Counted from the stretch's first letter, positions 23,850 through 33,624 are shown. The stretch is DNA of 35,018 bases from Atopostipes sp964624875 (GCA_964624875.1 CAZUZA010000011.1:1-35018); one strand, 5' to 3'. Notes: generated by a model not told the origin, from the letters alone. Program-made: numbers and translations.

Positions 23850-26117
23850 ATGAGATTGACTCATCTGAACAATATTGTATCAGGGTTAAACAAAAGACAA
23901 AAAGAAGCGGTCGTAACGACAGAGGGCCCTCTTTTAATAATGGCTGGAGCGGGATCTGGTAAAACCAGAGTACTAACGCACCGAATTGCCTATTTAATTC
24001 ATGAAAAAAAAGTAAATCCATGGAACATATTAGCGATTACTTTTACAAATAAAGCAGCTAGTGAAATGAGAACACGAGTGAGTGATTTAGTCACAGAAGG
24101 TGGAGATGATGTTTGGGTCTCAACTTTTCACTCGATGTGTGTGCGCATTTTACGCCGAGAAATTGACCAAATTGGTTACAATTCGAACTTTACGATTGCG
24201 GGATCAAGTGAACAGAACACACTGATGAAACGCGTCTTAAAGACATTAAATATCGATAGTAAACAATACCCACCTAAAGCGATTCTTTCAGAAATCAGCG
24301 GGGCTAAAAACTTACTTATCGATGAAAAAGAATATGAAAAACAAGCGTATGATTTTAGACGTAAAATTGTAGCGAAGGCTTATAAAGAATATCAAAGAGA
24401 ATTAAGACGTTCAGAAACTTTAGACTTTGATGATTTGATTATGTTAACGGTTCGTTTGTTTGAGGAAGCACCACATGTGTTATCGTATTATCAAAATAAA
24501 TTCCAATATATTCATGTGGATGAGTATCAGGATACGAACCATGCCCAATATCGCCTGGTTGAATTATTATCTGCTCGTTTCAAGAATATTTGTGTTGTAG
24601 GGGACGCGGACCAAAGTATTTATGGGTGGCGTGGAGCTGACATGCAAAATATTTTAGATTTTGAAAATGACTATCCACAAGCGAAGTCGATTTTCTTAGA
24701 GCAAAACTATCGTTCGACGAAAAATATCTTGCAAGCAGCCAATACGGTTATTAAAAATAATGCCAATCGTAAAGAAAAAAAACTATGGACAGACAACCAT
24801 TCAGGTGAAAAAATAACGATTTACGGTGCGAGTGATGAGACGGACGAGACAAGTTATGTAGCGACTAAAATAGAAGAAACATTAAGAGACTATCCTGAAT
24901 TAGATTATAAAGACTTTGCGATCTTGTATCGAACAAACGCGATGTCTCGTGTAATGGAGGATACGTTAAGACGACGTAACGTCCCATTCCAGATTATTGG
25001 TGGTACAGGTTATTACGAGAGAAAAGAAATTTTAGATTTAATGGCTTACTTAACATTAATTGTTAACCCAGCTGATAATTTAAGTTTCCGTCGTATCGTA
25101 AATGAGCCGAAACGTGGGATTGGTGCAAGTACCATTGCGAAACTAAGTGAAATTGCAGACTTAAATGGCATTTCATTATACGAACAAGCCTTACAAGTCC
25201 AGTCTACCAACTTATCAGCAAGAGCAGCGAATAACTTAGAAGAATTTGCATTCATGATTCGTGATTTCAGAAAGATGACAGAATTTGTCACAGTTACGGA
25301 TCTGGTTGAGAGCATTTTAGACAAAACAGGTTATATTGATGCCTTGAAAAAAGAGAATACATTAGAAGCAGATGCACGTATTGAAAACTTGGAAGAGTTC
25401 TATTCAATTACAAGTGTATTTGATAAGTCAGATGAAGAAGACAAGTCTTTGTTAGCTTTCTTAACAGAACTATCTTTATTGGCACCGACGGATGAAATAG
25501 AAGAAGAGAGCACGAAAGTGACGTTAATGACGCTACATGCGGCGAAAGGATTAGAGTTTCCAGTCGTTTTCATTATCGGAGTAGAAAACAGTATCTTCCC
25601 ACTGATCCGTCAAGATTCAAATGATGACGATTTAGAAGAAGAACGTCGTCTAGCTTATGTAGGAATTACGCGTGCAGAGAAGAAATTGTATTTAACAAAT
25701 GCATCCTCACGTTTATTATATGGACGTCGACAGTACAATCCAAAATCTCCATTTATTGAAGAATTAGACCAAGAAGTGATTGAATATGACATGCCAAAGA
25801 ATAAACCAAGTTACGCAACGGGCAACTATGGTGATGTCTTTAGAAGAAAGACAGCTATTCAACCCCCATCTCAAACACGGTCAAGACGAAAAACAGCAGC
25901 TATTACGAAAGAAACAAATGCTGGTGTCGGTGCTGAGAAAGTCGCTTGGCAAGTTGGCGATAAAGCATCACATAAAAAATGGGGAATTGGAACAATCGTC
26001 TCTATTAAAGGAGAGAGAAACGATATGCAACTAGGTATCGCTTTTCCAAATGAAGGCATTAAACAACTACTAGCTTCTTTTGCACCAATTGAAAAAGTTG
26101 TTAAAGAAGATGAATAA
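23850..26117 (+). CDS. pcrA: ATP-dependent DNA helicase PcrA
   Basis: The 755-residue superfamily 1 helicase unwinds DNA 3' to 5' in repair and in clearing RecA and stalled replication. Motifs are in order: Q motif LNKRQKEAV, Walker A GAGSGKT (33-39), motif II VDEYQDTN, motif III GDADQSIYGWRGAD, motif IV LEQNYRST, TLMTLHAAKGLEFPVVF, and RLAYVGITRAEKKLYLT. The C-terminus carries the Tudor-like RNA polymerase contact domain (KVAWQVGDKASHKKWGIG...). I chose ATG 23850 with AAAGGAA just upstream. It heads the conserved pcrA-ligA-camS cluster of Bacilli; pcrB, present upstream in Bacillus, is absent here. Confidence 0.97.
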   Translation: MRLTHLNNIVSGLNKRQKEAVVTTEGPLLIMAGAGSGKTRVLTHRIAYLIHEKKVNPWNILAITFTNKAASEMRTRVSDLVTEGGDDVWVSTFHSMCVRILRREIDQIGYNSNFTIAGSSEQNTLMKRVLKTLNIDSKQYPPKAILSEISGAKNLLIDEKEYEKQAYDFRRKIVAKAYKEYQRELRRSETLDFDDLIMLTVRLFEEAPHVLSYYQNKFQYIHVDEYQDTNHAQYRLVELLSARFKNICVVGDADQSIYGWRGADMQNILDFENDYPQAKSIFLEQNYRSTKNILQAANTVIKNNANRKEKKLWTDNHSGEKITIYGASDETDETSYVATKIEETLRDYPELDYKDFAILYRTNAMSRVMEDTLRRRNVPFQIIGGTGYYERKEILDLMAYLTLIVNPADNLSFRRIVNEPKRGIGASTIAKLSEIADLNGISLYEQALQVQSTNLSARAANNLEEFAFMIRDFRKMTEFVTVTDLVESILDKTGYIDALKKENTLEADARIENLEEFYSITSVFDKSDEEDKSLLAFLTELSLLAPTDEIEEESTKVTLMTLHAAKGLEFPVVFIIGVENSIFPLIRQDSNDDDLEEERRLAYVGITRAEKKLYLTNASSRLLYGRRQYNPKSPFIEELDQEVIEYDMPKNKPSYATGNYGDVFRRKTAIQPPSQTRSRRKTAAITKETNAGVGAEKVAWQVGDKASHKKWGIGTIVSIKGERNDMQLGIAFPNEGIKQLLASFAPIEKVVKEDE

Positions 26118-26144
26118 AATACTTCGAGATTTGAGGTTTGTAAA

Positions 26145-28184
26145 ATGGATGAATCAATAACATTTGAAAAGGCACAACAACGTGTAGAAGACTTAGTGTT
26201 AGAGTTAAATCAATACAGTCACGAGTACTATGTATTAGATGCGCCAAGTATATCGGATGTCGAATATGATCAGTTGTATCGTGAATTAAGTGAGCTAGAA
26301 GAAGCATTTCCTGAACTAGTGAAGCTTGATTCACCAACCCAACGTGTCGGTGATGGTTTGCTTTCAGGTTTCGAAAAGGTTGAACACTCTAGTCAGATGT
26401 TGTCTTTGGAAAATGCCTTTAATACAGATGACCTAATCGCTTTTGGTGGCCGAGTACAACAAAATGCGAAAGATCCATTTGATTATTATGCAGAATTAAA
26501 AATCGATGGTTTAGCAATTGCTTTAAGATATGAAAATGGCGTATTAGTTCAAGCAGCAACTCGAGGAGATGGATTTGTAGGGGAAGATGTCACACAAAAT
26601 ATACGTGCCATTCAAGCTATTCCAATCCGTCTGCGTGAAAATGTAACAGCTGAAATACGTGGTGAGATTTACATGCCCAAAGAAAGCTTTGTGCAGTTAA
26701 ACCTTGCTCGTGAAGAAGAAGGTTTAAATATATTCGCCAATCCTCGAAATGCAGCAGCAGGTACATTGAGAAACCTAGATCCAAAAATAACTGCTTCGAG
26801 AAATTTAAATGGTTTCTTTTATACGTTGGTAAACCCAGAAGAGTATGGGGTGCAAACACAAGAAGAATCGATTGAACTTATTCAGTCATGGGGCTTACGA
26901 ACGAACCCTGAAGGTGGTCGTTATGATTCAATCGAAGCAATCTTTGATTTTATCAAACAAGCTGAAAGCAATCGTCAAAATTTAGCCTATGATATCGATG
27001 GTGTTGTGATTAAAGTAAATCAATTAGCTGTTCAAGATCAAGTCGGGATGACAGTTAAAGCACCTCGATGGGCGATAGCTTATAAATTTAAAGCCGAAGA
27101 AGCGACAACAAAATTATTAGAGATTGAGTGGACAGTAGGTCGTACAGGAGTTGTTACACCGACGGCTATCATGGATCCAGTTGTTGTTGCGGGTTCAACG
27201 GTTCAAAGAGCAAGCTTACACAATGTGGATTTAATTAAAGAACGAGATGTTCGAATAGGCGATACCGTCGTTATCCATAAAGCAGGTGATATTATTCCAG
27301 AAGTATTACGTGTCGTTCTGGATGAGCGAACAGAAGCGATTAAGCCTTACGAGATTCCAACAGACTGTCCTGCATGTGCGAGTGAATTAACGCATTTAGA
27401 AGATGAAGTGGCATTAAGATGTATTAATCCAGCTTGTCCAGCACAAGCTAGTGAACGAGTAATTCACTTTGCTTCACGAAATGCGATGAACATTGATGGC
27501 TTAGGTGAGCAGCGAGTTCGTCAATTATTTGAAGCTGATTTAGTGCATAGTGTCGTTGACTTATATGATGTCAATACTGAAGCATTAATGACGTTAGAAC
27601 GTATGGGTGAAAAATCTTCTGAAAAGTTAGTGCATGCAATTGCTGAATCAAAAACGAATTCATTAGAGCGTTTATTATTTGGTTTAGGTATTCGTCATGT
27701 GGGCTTAAACACTGCTAGGTTACTAGCGCAAGAATTTGAAACGATAGATGATTTAATTGCAGCCGAGTACGAGTCAATATTAAGTATTGAAGGTATTGGT
27801 ACAATTATTGCTGAAAGTGTCTTATCCTTCTTTGATAATGATGAAGCAAAAGAATTAATTTATAACTTAAAAGAACGAAATGTGAATATGACTTATTCAG
27901 CAGCCATTCAAGAAGTGGATGAAGAAGTGGCTAGTCAATTTGCAGATAAAACAATCGTACTGACAGGAAAACTCGAAAACTTTAACCGTGGCGAATTAAA
28001 AGAACAGCTCGAGGCTTTAGGTGCGAAAGTGACTGGAAGTGTCTCGAAAAATACCGATTTACTAATCGCTGGTGAAAGTGCAGGGAGTAAATTAACGAAA
28101 GCTCAAGATTTAGAAATCGAAATTTGGAGCGAAGAAACGTTGTTAGAACATTTGGATTTACAGAAAGATGGCGAGGAAAACTAA
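26145..28184 (+). CDS. ligA: NAD-dependent DNA ligase
   Basis: The 679-residue protein joins DNA nicks using NAD. The domains are: NMN-binding Ia, adenylation with catalytic Lys119 (AELKIDGLAI), an OB fold, a four-Cys zinc finger (Cys408, 411, 426, 431), helix-hairpin-helix repeats (VDLYDVNTEALMTLERMGEKS and GLGIRHVG), and a C-terminal BRCT domain (ASQFADKTIVLTGKL onward). Length and motifs are canonical. GAGG precedes the start. It is co-transcribed with pcrA, and the stop codon touches the camS start. Confidence 0.98.
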   Translation: MDESITFEKAQQRVEDLVLELNQYSHEYYVLDAPSISDVEYDQLYRELSELEEAFPELVKLDSPTQRVGDGLLSGFEKVEHSSQMLSLENAFNTDDLIAFGGRVQQNAKDPFDYYAELKIDGLAIALRYENGVLVQAATRGDGFVGEDVTQNIRAIQAIPIRLRENVTAEIRGEIYMPKESFVQLNLAREEEGLNIFANPRNAAAGTLRNLDPKITASRNLNGFFYTLVNPEEYGVQTQEESIELIQSWGLRTNPEGGRYDSIEAIFDFIKQAESNRQNLAYDIDGVVIKVNQLAVQDQVGMTVKAPRWAIAYKFKAEEATTKLLEIEWTVGRTGVVTPTAIMDPVVVAGSTVQRASLHNVDLIKERDVRIGDTVVIHKAGDIIPEVLRVVLDERTEAIKPYEIPTDCPACASELTHLEDEVALRCINPACPAQASERVIHFASRNAMNIDGLGEQRVRQLFEADLVHSVVDLYDVNTEALMTLERMGEKSSEKLVHAIAESKTNSLERLLFGLGIRHVGLNTARLLAQEFETIDDLIAAEYESILSIEGIGTIIAESVLSFFDNDEAKELIYNLKERNVNMTYSAAIQEVDEEVASQFADKTIVLTGKLENFNRGELKEQLEALGAKVTGSVSKNTDLLIAGESAGSKLTKAQDLEIEIWSEETLLEHLDLQKDGEEN

Positions 28185-29366
28185 ATGAATAAATATAAAA
28201 TACCTTTTATAGCATCCCTCTTTCTTGTTTTATTGAGTGCCTGTGGCGGAGACTTGACGAATGAAATAAGTGAGACAGAGAATCAAGAAGAAACAGTTGA
28301 AAAGACGCAAACGAATGAAAATATTGTCCGACAAAATCAACTAGGCGAAGAGTATTATAACTTTGTTTTAGACGAGAATGGAAACTATGCAACGAGTAAT
28401 AGTCGAGGCATTACATTAAGTTTAAATTCTGGTATTAATATCCGATTATTTGAAAAAGACCTCCTTCGCTTCTCACAGCAGAAATTTTCAACAGATCAGT
28501 ATTTTATTATGGAAGGTCAACTATTGGACAATAACTTGGTTCGTTCTTGGCTAAGACGACTGGATCCAGAGGCAGAAGGAAATCCGCTTTATGCAGGGTT
28601 AAATCCAGCACAAGCCGATGATTTTTACAATGAAGAGACAGAAGCATATAATCACTCTGCTCGTATACCAAATTATTTGAATTCCATTTTAGAATTGGAT
28701 TTTTACCGTGAAACAGAAGACGGTGTTGAATTAGCCGGTCTTACAATTGGGTTAGCGATGAATACGGTAGAGTATTATCAAGATAATGACTACACGCAGT
28801 TTGAGCAAACTATTGCACCAGAAGTGGCACTAGAACAAGGCCAAAATATAGGGAATGAAATCGTTGCTCGTTTGCGTGAGGTGGAAGGTTTAGAAAATAT
28901 TCCAATAATGGTTGCTATTTACGAGCAAACTGCTCAAGATGATTTAGCTGGTGGTGTCTATAAAGCGTTAGGTACAAGTACAAATGGCGCAACATCTATT
29001 TCAAGTTGGGAAACTTTGAATGAAGAACGCTTAGTATTTCCATTAGAAGGTAGTTCATCTGCTGAAGGGAATGCTTTTGCAAACTTCCAATCTGAAGTGG
29101 AATACTATTTCCCGAACTTAAGTGGAGTAACAGGGCGCGCACATTATGTAAACAATCAATTAGTCGATTTAAAGATTGATATTATGACGCAGTTTTACGG
29201 TGAAACAGAAATGATTTCATTTACGCAGTATCTAAAACAAAGTGCCTTAACGTTTTTACCTGCAGATATTGATGTTGAAATTAATGTCCAGTCTTCAACA
29301 GGGATGGAAGCATTTTTGAAGAAAGAACGAACAGATGCAGAGTATTTTGCATACGTTTTTGATTAA
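28185..29366 (+). CDS. camS: CamS family sex-pheromone-type lipoprotein
   Basis: The 393-residue protein has a signal peptide MNKYKIPFIASLFLVLLSAC, with lipid-modified Cys20, and an acidic linker. The CamS domain follows (about 45-393, including EEYYNFVLDENGNYATSNSRG, SRGITLSLNSGINIRLFEKDL and AGLTIGLAMNT). The family is named from Staphylococcus aureus CamS, whose signal peptide yields a peptide resembling enterococcal pheromone cAM373; the mature protein's function is not known. Directly following ligA with no gap is conserved in Bacilli (YerH position). See the finding about the signal peptide end. Confidence 0.93.
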   Translation: MNKYKIPFIASLFLVLLSACGGDLTNEISETENQEETVEKTQTNENIVRQNQLGEEYYNFVLDENGNYATSNSRGITLSLNSGINIRLFEKDLLRFSQQKFSTDQYFIMEGQLLDNNLVRSWLRRLDPEAEGNPLYAGLNPAQADDFYNEETEAYNHSARIPNYLNSILELDFYRETEDGVELAGLTIGLAMNTVEYYQDNDYTQFEQTIAPEVALEQGQNIGNEIVARLREVEGLENIPIMVAIYEQTAQDDLAGGVYKALGTSTNGATSISSWETLNEERLVFPLEGSSSAEGNAFANFQSEVEYYFPNLSGVTGRAHYVNNQLVDLKIDIMTQFYGETEMISFTQYLKQSALTFLPADIDVEINVQSSTGMEAFLKKERTDAEYFAYVFD

Positions 29367-29387
29367 AAAATCGTATAGTAGTAATAT
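29359..29387 (+). promoter_or_regulatory. Candidate promoter of gatCAB
   Basis: TTGATT (29359-29364) overlaps the end of camS, and TAATAT (29382-29387) follows at 17-nt spacing. It is the only recognisable promoter in the short gap before gatC. Confidence 0.4.
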
Positions 29388-29421
29388 ATAAGTATAGAAT
29401 AAAGGAAGAATGGGTGAAAAA

Positions 29422-29733
29422 ATGAAAGTTGATGAAAAACTAGTTAAACGTGTTGGCTCAGCAATGAAACTAAAATTCTCTGAAGATGAATTAAAAAGTT
29501 TTATGACAGATATTGAAGCAACGTTAAATATGTTAGAAACACTTGAAGAATTAGATACAGATGGGGTTGAAGGAACATTTCACGGTGGACCAAGCCGTAC
29601 AGCTCTTTTAAGAAAAGATGAAGCGATTAAAAATGATGAAGAAGTCCGAAAACTTCTTGAAGCAGCACCAGCACGTGCTGGACAATTGATCGAAGTACCA
29701 GCAATTTTAGATGATGGAGAGGGTGGAGCTTAA
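29422..29733 (+). CDS. gatC: Glutamyl-tRNA(Gln) amidotransferase subunit C
   Basis: The 103-residue protein is the small subunit that wraps around GatA and GatB. It has the typical leader helix (MKVDEKLVKRVGSAMKLKFSEDEL) followed by a helical domain ending LRKDEAIK and the tail LEAAPARAGQLIEVPAILDDGEGGA. I chose the ATG at 29422; an in-frame ATG at 29410 is possible, but AAAGGA lies only 3 nt before it and the family start matches the later one. It overlaps gatA by 1 nt. Confidence 0.94.
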   Translation: MKVDEKLVKRVGSAMKLKFSEDELKSFMTDIEATLNMLETLEELDTDGVEGTFHGGPSRTALLRKDEAIKNDEEVRKLLEAAPARAGQLIEVPAILDDGEGGA

Positions 29734-31067
29734 TGAGTTTACATACAAAATCAATTGAAGAGTTACATGAGCTACTTGTAAACAAAGAACTAACAGTTGT
29801 TGAACTTGTTGAAGCAACATTTGACCGTATAAATGAGGTTGAAGGACAAGTTGGCGCATTTATTTCTTCAGATAAAGAAATCGCACTAAAAGAAGCGCAA
29901 GCAATTGATGAACGTGGCGTGGATTCAGCAAACGTATTAGATGGTATCCCGGTAGCGATTAAAGATAACATCGTCACAAAAGACTTCAAAACAACAGCAG
30001 CTTCAAAAATGCTTGAAGACTTTACGTCCATTTACGATGCAACAGTTATTGATAAATTAAAAGAAGTTGGCATGATTATTATCGGTAAAACAAACATGGA
30101 CGAATTTGCAATGGGTGGAACAACTGAAACATCTAAATTGCAAACAACACGTAATCCATGGGACTTAGACCGTGTACCAGGAGGCTCTTCAGGAGGTTCA
30201 GCTGCAGTAGTTGCTGCGGGAATGGTACCAGCTTCATTAGGTACAGATACAGGTGGATCGATNNNNNNNNNNNNNNNNNNNNNNNNNNNNNNNNNNNNNN
30301 NNNNNNNNNNNNNNNNNNNNNNNNNNNNNNNNNNNNNNNNNNNNNNNNNNNNNNNNNNNNNNCTAAAAATTGGTGTTCCAAAAGAATTCTTCAACGCTGA
30401 AGTTGTTGATTTTGAAGTAATTGAATTAGTTGAAAATGCATTAGAGAAATTAAAAGACTTAGGTGCAGAAATCATAGAAGTTTCCTTACCAGATACAAAA
30501 TATGGTATTCCAGCTTACTATGCGATTGCATCAGCAGAAGCATCAAGTAACTTACAAAGATTTGATGGGATTCGTTATGGTTACAGAAGTGACGATGCGA
30601 AATCATTAGAAGAGTTATATGTTCAATCGCGCTCAGAAGGCTTTGGAAATGAAGTGAAAAGACGTATTGTACTTGGTGGTATCACATTAAGTACTGAATA
30701 CTACGATGCGTATTATGGAAAAGCTACAAAAGCTCGTACAATTCTGAAAAACGAATTTGATGCTGTTTTAAATGAAGTAGATGTCATTGTTGGTCCTTCA
30801 GTCGTTTCAATCGCACCAAATTTTGGCGCACAAGACGATCAAGATCCAGTACAAACATACTATGGTGATATTTTAACGGTTCCAGCAAACTTAACGGGCT
30901 TACCTGCTCTAAATATCCCAGCTGGTTTTACAAGTGAAATGCCTGTCGGAATGTCATTAATTGGAAATTACTACGATGAAGCAACGTTATACCAAGTCGC
31001 TTACGCATTCGAACGAGCAACAAAATATTATAAAGAAAGCCCTAAATTTAAAGGAGGAGAAGCATAA
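29733..31067 (+). CDS. gatA: Glutamyl-tRNA(Gln) amidotransferase subunit A, interrupted by an assembly gap
   Basis: This is the amidase subunit that releases ammonia from Gln or Asn for Glu-tRNA(Gln) transamidation. The Ser-cisSer-Lys triad is present: Lys77 (VAIKDNI), Ser152 in GGSSGGSAA, and nucleophile Ser176 in GTDTGGS. A run of 100 N follows two bases after Ser176. As written the protein is 444 residues, against about 485 for the family; the missing residues belong in the gap. The frame is kept across the N run only because 100 fits modulo 3. It sits between gatC and gatB with a 1-nt overlap to the former. Confidence 0.93.
   Translation: MSLHTKSIEELHELLVNKELTVVELVEATFDRINEVEGQVGAFISSDKEIALKEAQAIDERGVDSANVLDGIPVAIKDNIVTKDFKTTAASKMLEDFTSIYDATVIDKLKEVGMIIIGKTNMDEFAMGGTTETSKLQTTRNPWDLDRVPGGSSGGSAAVVAAGMVPASLGTDTGGSXXXXXXXXXXXXXXXXXXXXXXXXXXXXXXXXXXLKIGVPKEFFNAEVVDFEVIELVENALEKLKDLGAEIIEVSLPDTKYGIPAYYAIASAEASSNLQRFDGIRYGYRSDDAKSLEELYVQSRSEGFGNEVKRRIVLGGITLSTEYYDAYYGKATKARTILKNEFDAVLNEVDVIVGPSVVSIAPNFGAQDDQDPVQTYYGDILTVPANLTGLPALNIPAGFTSEMPVGMSLIGNYYDEATLYQVAYAFERATKYYKESPKFKGGEA
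30263..30362. other. gatA: Assembly gap of 100 N inside gatA
   Basis: Exactly 100 unknown bases. Comparison with the family order (GTDTGGSI then about 79 residues then LKIGVPKEF) indicates a true size nearer 238 bases, so the N run is a placeholder. Confidence 0.95.
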
Positions 31068-31068
31068 A

Positions 31069-32502
31069 ATGAACTTTGAAACAGTCATTGGTTTAGAAGT
31101 ACACGTTGAGTTAAAAACAAATTCAAAAATGTTTTCACCTTCTGTAGCTGATTTTGGTGCAGAACCGAATGCCAATACAAACGTAATCGACTGGGGTTAC
31201 CCAGGTGTATTACCTGTTCCGAATGCTTATGGAATTGAGTTAGCTACAAAAGCAGCTTTAGCGCTGAACTGTGAAATTAACCAAGAAACAAAATTTGACC
31301 GTAAAAACTATATTTATCCAGATAACCCTAAAGCATACCAAATCACTCAAGATGAGCGACCAATTGGTAAAAATGGGTATATTGATATAGAAGTTAACGG
31401 CGAAACAAAACGCATCCGTATTGAGCGTGTTCACTTAGAAGAAGATGCTGGTAAATTAACACACGGTGACGATGGTTTCTCATACGTAGACTTAAACCGT
31501 CAAGGAACACCTCTATTAGAGATTGTTTCGGAAGCAGATATGCGTTCTCCAGAAGAAGCTTATGCTTACTTAGAAACTTTAAAACAAATTATCCAATTTA
31601 CAGGCGTATCAGATGTTAAAATGGAAGAAGGTTCAATGCGTTGTGATGCCAACATTTCTTTACGTCCATATGGACAAGAAGAATTTGGTGTAAAAACTGA
31701 ATTAAAGAACTTAAACTCATTTAACAACGTACGTCGTGGTTTAATCTTTGAACAAGGTCGTCAAGAAAAACTACTATTAAGTGGTGGACTGCCAGCACAA
31801 GAAACACGTCGCTACGATGATTCGAATCGCGAAACTGTCTTAATGCGTGTGAAAGAAACAGCGGATGATTATCGTTATTTCCCAGAACCAGATGTATTCC
31901 CATTCACGATTTCAGATGAGTTAATCGAACAATTACGTTCTGAATTACCTGAAATGGCGAAAGAACGTCGTGCACGTTATGTCGCAGAACTAGGAATTCC
32001 TGAATATGATGCAGAAGTATTAACAGCTACGGTAGAAATGTCAGACTTCTTTGAAGAGACAGTGAACCATGGTGCGGATGCTAAGCAAGCGTCAAACTGG
32101 TTAATGGGTGAGGTTTCGGCTTACTTAAATAAAGAGTTAGTTGCAATCGATGAAACAACATTAACACCAAGTGGTTTAGCTGAAATGATTGAACTAATTG
32201 ATGACCAAACGATTTCATCTAAAATTGCGAAACGTGTATTTACGGAATTAACCAAAGAAAAAGTTGAAGATGTTCGTGCACTAGTTGAAGACAAAGGTTG
32301 GGCACAATTGAGTGATCCAGCTAAATTATTACCAATCATCACAGAAGTTCTAGATAATAACGAACAATCTGTTGAAGATTTTAAAAATGGTAAAAAACAA
32401 GCGCAAGGTTTCTTAATTGGTCAAATTATGAAACAAACACGTGGACAAGCAAATCCAGGAGTAGTGAACCAGTTACTAAACCAGGAATTAAATAAACGCT
32501 AA
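31069..32502 (+). CDS. gatB: Glutamyl-tRNA(Gln) amidotransferase subunit B
   Basis: The 477-residue protein is the kinase-like subunit that binds Glu-tRNA(Gln) and activates its glutamate with ATP. MNFETVIGLEVHVELKTNSKMFSP, DRKNYIYPDNPKAYQITQ, HLEEDAGKLTH, GVKTELKNLNSF and the C-terminal YqeY-like tail domain are all present. The real start is the ATG at 31069 with AAAGGAGGAG about 8 nt upstream; the reading frame is open for 108 nt further upstream inside gatA, but that is not coding in this frame. It is the last gene of the gatCAB operon. Confidence 0.97.
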   Translation: MNFETVIGLEVHVELKTNSKMFSPSVADFGAEPNANTNVIDWGYPGVLPVPNAYGIELATKAALALNCEINQETKFDRKNYIYPDNPKAYQITQDERPIGKNGYIDIEVNGETKRIRIERVHLEEDAGKLTHGDDGFSYVDLNRQGTPLLEIVSEADMRSPEEAYAYLETLKQIIQFTGVSDVKMEEGSMRCDANISLRPYGQEEFGVKTELKNLNSFNNVRRGLIFEQGRQEKLLLSGGLPAQETRRYDDSNRETVLMRVKETADDYRYFPEPDVFPFTISDELIEQLRSELPEMAKERRARYVAELGIPEYDAEVLTATVEMSDFFEETVNHGADAKQASNWLMGEVSAYLNKELVAIDETTLTPSGLAEMIELIDDQTISSKIAKRVFTELTKEKVEDVRALVEDKGWAQLSDPAKLLPIITEVLDNNEQSVEDFKNGKKQAQGFLIGQIMKQTRGQANPGVVNQLLNQELNKR

Positions 32503-32542
32503 TCATTTCATTTTCAAATGAATGATATAGGGGGAAAATGAA

Positions 32543-33586
32543 ATGAGAAAACGCGCACGTCTAATTTATAATCCAAGTTCAGGTCGCGAAGTTGTTAAGC
32601 GCGACCTACCAGAAATTTTGCAAGTTTATGAAAATGCAGGTTATGAAACGAGTGCTTTTCAAACGACACCCGAACCCTTATCAGCTCAAAAAGAAGCAGC
32701 TCGCTGTAGCGAAGAAGACTTTGATTTAATTATTGCAGCTGGAGGAGATGGGACTGTTCATGAGGTAATAAGTGGTATTGCCGAAAAGGAACATCGTCCA
32801 ACACTAGCTGTAATACCAGCTGGAACGACGAACGATTATGCGAGAGCTTTAAAAATTCCAAGGAATAACTTAATTGAAGCCGCGCGCTTGATTGAAAAAG
32901 AAGAATCGATTTTCATGGATATTGGTAAAGTAATCAAAGAAGATACAACGGACTACTTTATGAATATTGGGGCGATGGGAAGCTTGGTTCAAGTGACTTT
33001 CGACGTAACGCCACAATTGAAAACTATCTTTGGCTACCTGGCATATGTTGTCAAGGGAGCTGAGCTTCTGCCAAGTGTACGTGCTGTACCTGTGACGATC
33101 GATTATGAAGGTGGCTCCTATGAAGGGGATGCGACCTTAGTGTTCATCGCGCTTTCAAGTACGGTTGGTGGCTTTAGTAATATCGTTCCCGATAAAGTTC
33201 TAGGTGATGGTAAGTTTTCTTTGATTATTGTAAAAAAAGCCAATGCATTTGAATTAATGCAATTAGCGAGAAAATTATTGACGGATGGGACCCATTTAGA
33301 TAGTCCGTTAGTTATTCACAAGCAAACAGATTTTGTAAAAATTAACGTCGAAGATGATTCACGCTTGATGATAAACTTGGATGGTGAATATGGTGGCGAT
33401 GCCCCAGTTCATTTTGAAAACTTAACACATCATATTGAAGTTGTAGCGAATACGGCTCCTATGGAAATTGAGGTTCAAGATTTATCAGAACAAGAGAAAT
33501 TAGAAATGAAATCTATTTTTGTCAAAGAACAGACTTATTTGAATGAAGAATCTGAAATTGTCAAACATTCACAAGAAGTCGAATGA
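32543..33586 (+). CDS. dgkB: Diacylglycerol kinase family lipid kinase (DagK/DgkB type)
   Basis: The 347-residue protein has the lipid kinase fold: N-terminal IYNPSSGRE, ATP motif GGDGTVHE (67-74), PAGTTNDYARAL, and a C-terminal beta domain with NIVPDKVLGDGKFSLIIVKK. It phosphorylates diacylglycerol at the inner membrane face and recycles lipid released by LTA synthesis, so it links to the LTA synthase gene at 16466. The position right after gatCAB and before an RlmD-type gene matches yerQ/dgkB in Bacillus. GGGGG precedes the start. An acidic roughly 30-residue tail extends the family length a little. Confidence 0.93.
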   Translation: MRKRARLIYNPSSGREVVKRDLPEILQVYENAGYETSAFQTTPEPLSAQKEAARCSEEDFDLIIAAGGDGTVHEVISGIAEKEHRPTLAVIPAGTTNDYARALKIPRNNLIEAARLIEKEESIFMDIGKVIKEDTTDYFMNIGAMGSLVQVTFDVTPQLKTIFGYLAYVVKGAELLPSVRAVPVTIDYEGGSYEGDATLVFIALSSTVGGFSNIVPDKVLGDGKFSLIIVKKANAFELMQLARKLLTDGTHLDSPLVIHKQTDFVKINVEDDSRLMINLDGEYGGDAPVHFENLTHHIEVVANTAPMEIEVQDLSEQEKLEMKSIFVKEQTYLNEESEIVKHSQEVE

Positions 33587-33593
33587 TAAATAG

Positions 33594-33624
33594 AAGGCAT
33601 GAGTTGCTCATGCCTTTTCTTTTT
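33594..33624 (+). terminator. Terminator of the diacylglycerol kinase gene
   Basis: A perfect 10-bp stem (33594-33603 with 33607-33616), loop TTG, is followed by TTTTCTTTTT. Confidence 0.92.

Noticed and set aside
29627..30031. 134-residue minus-strand frame over gatC/gatA
   Set aside because: Shadow of gatC and gatA, serine-rich with no family signal.
30961..31068. 36-residue N-terminal extension of gatB
   Set aside because: It runs through the end of gatA in another frame; the strong ribosome binding site and conserved MNFETVIGLEVH start place gatB at 31069.
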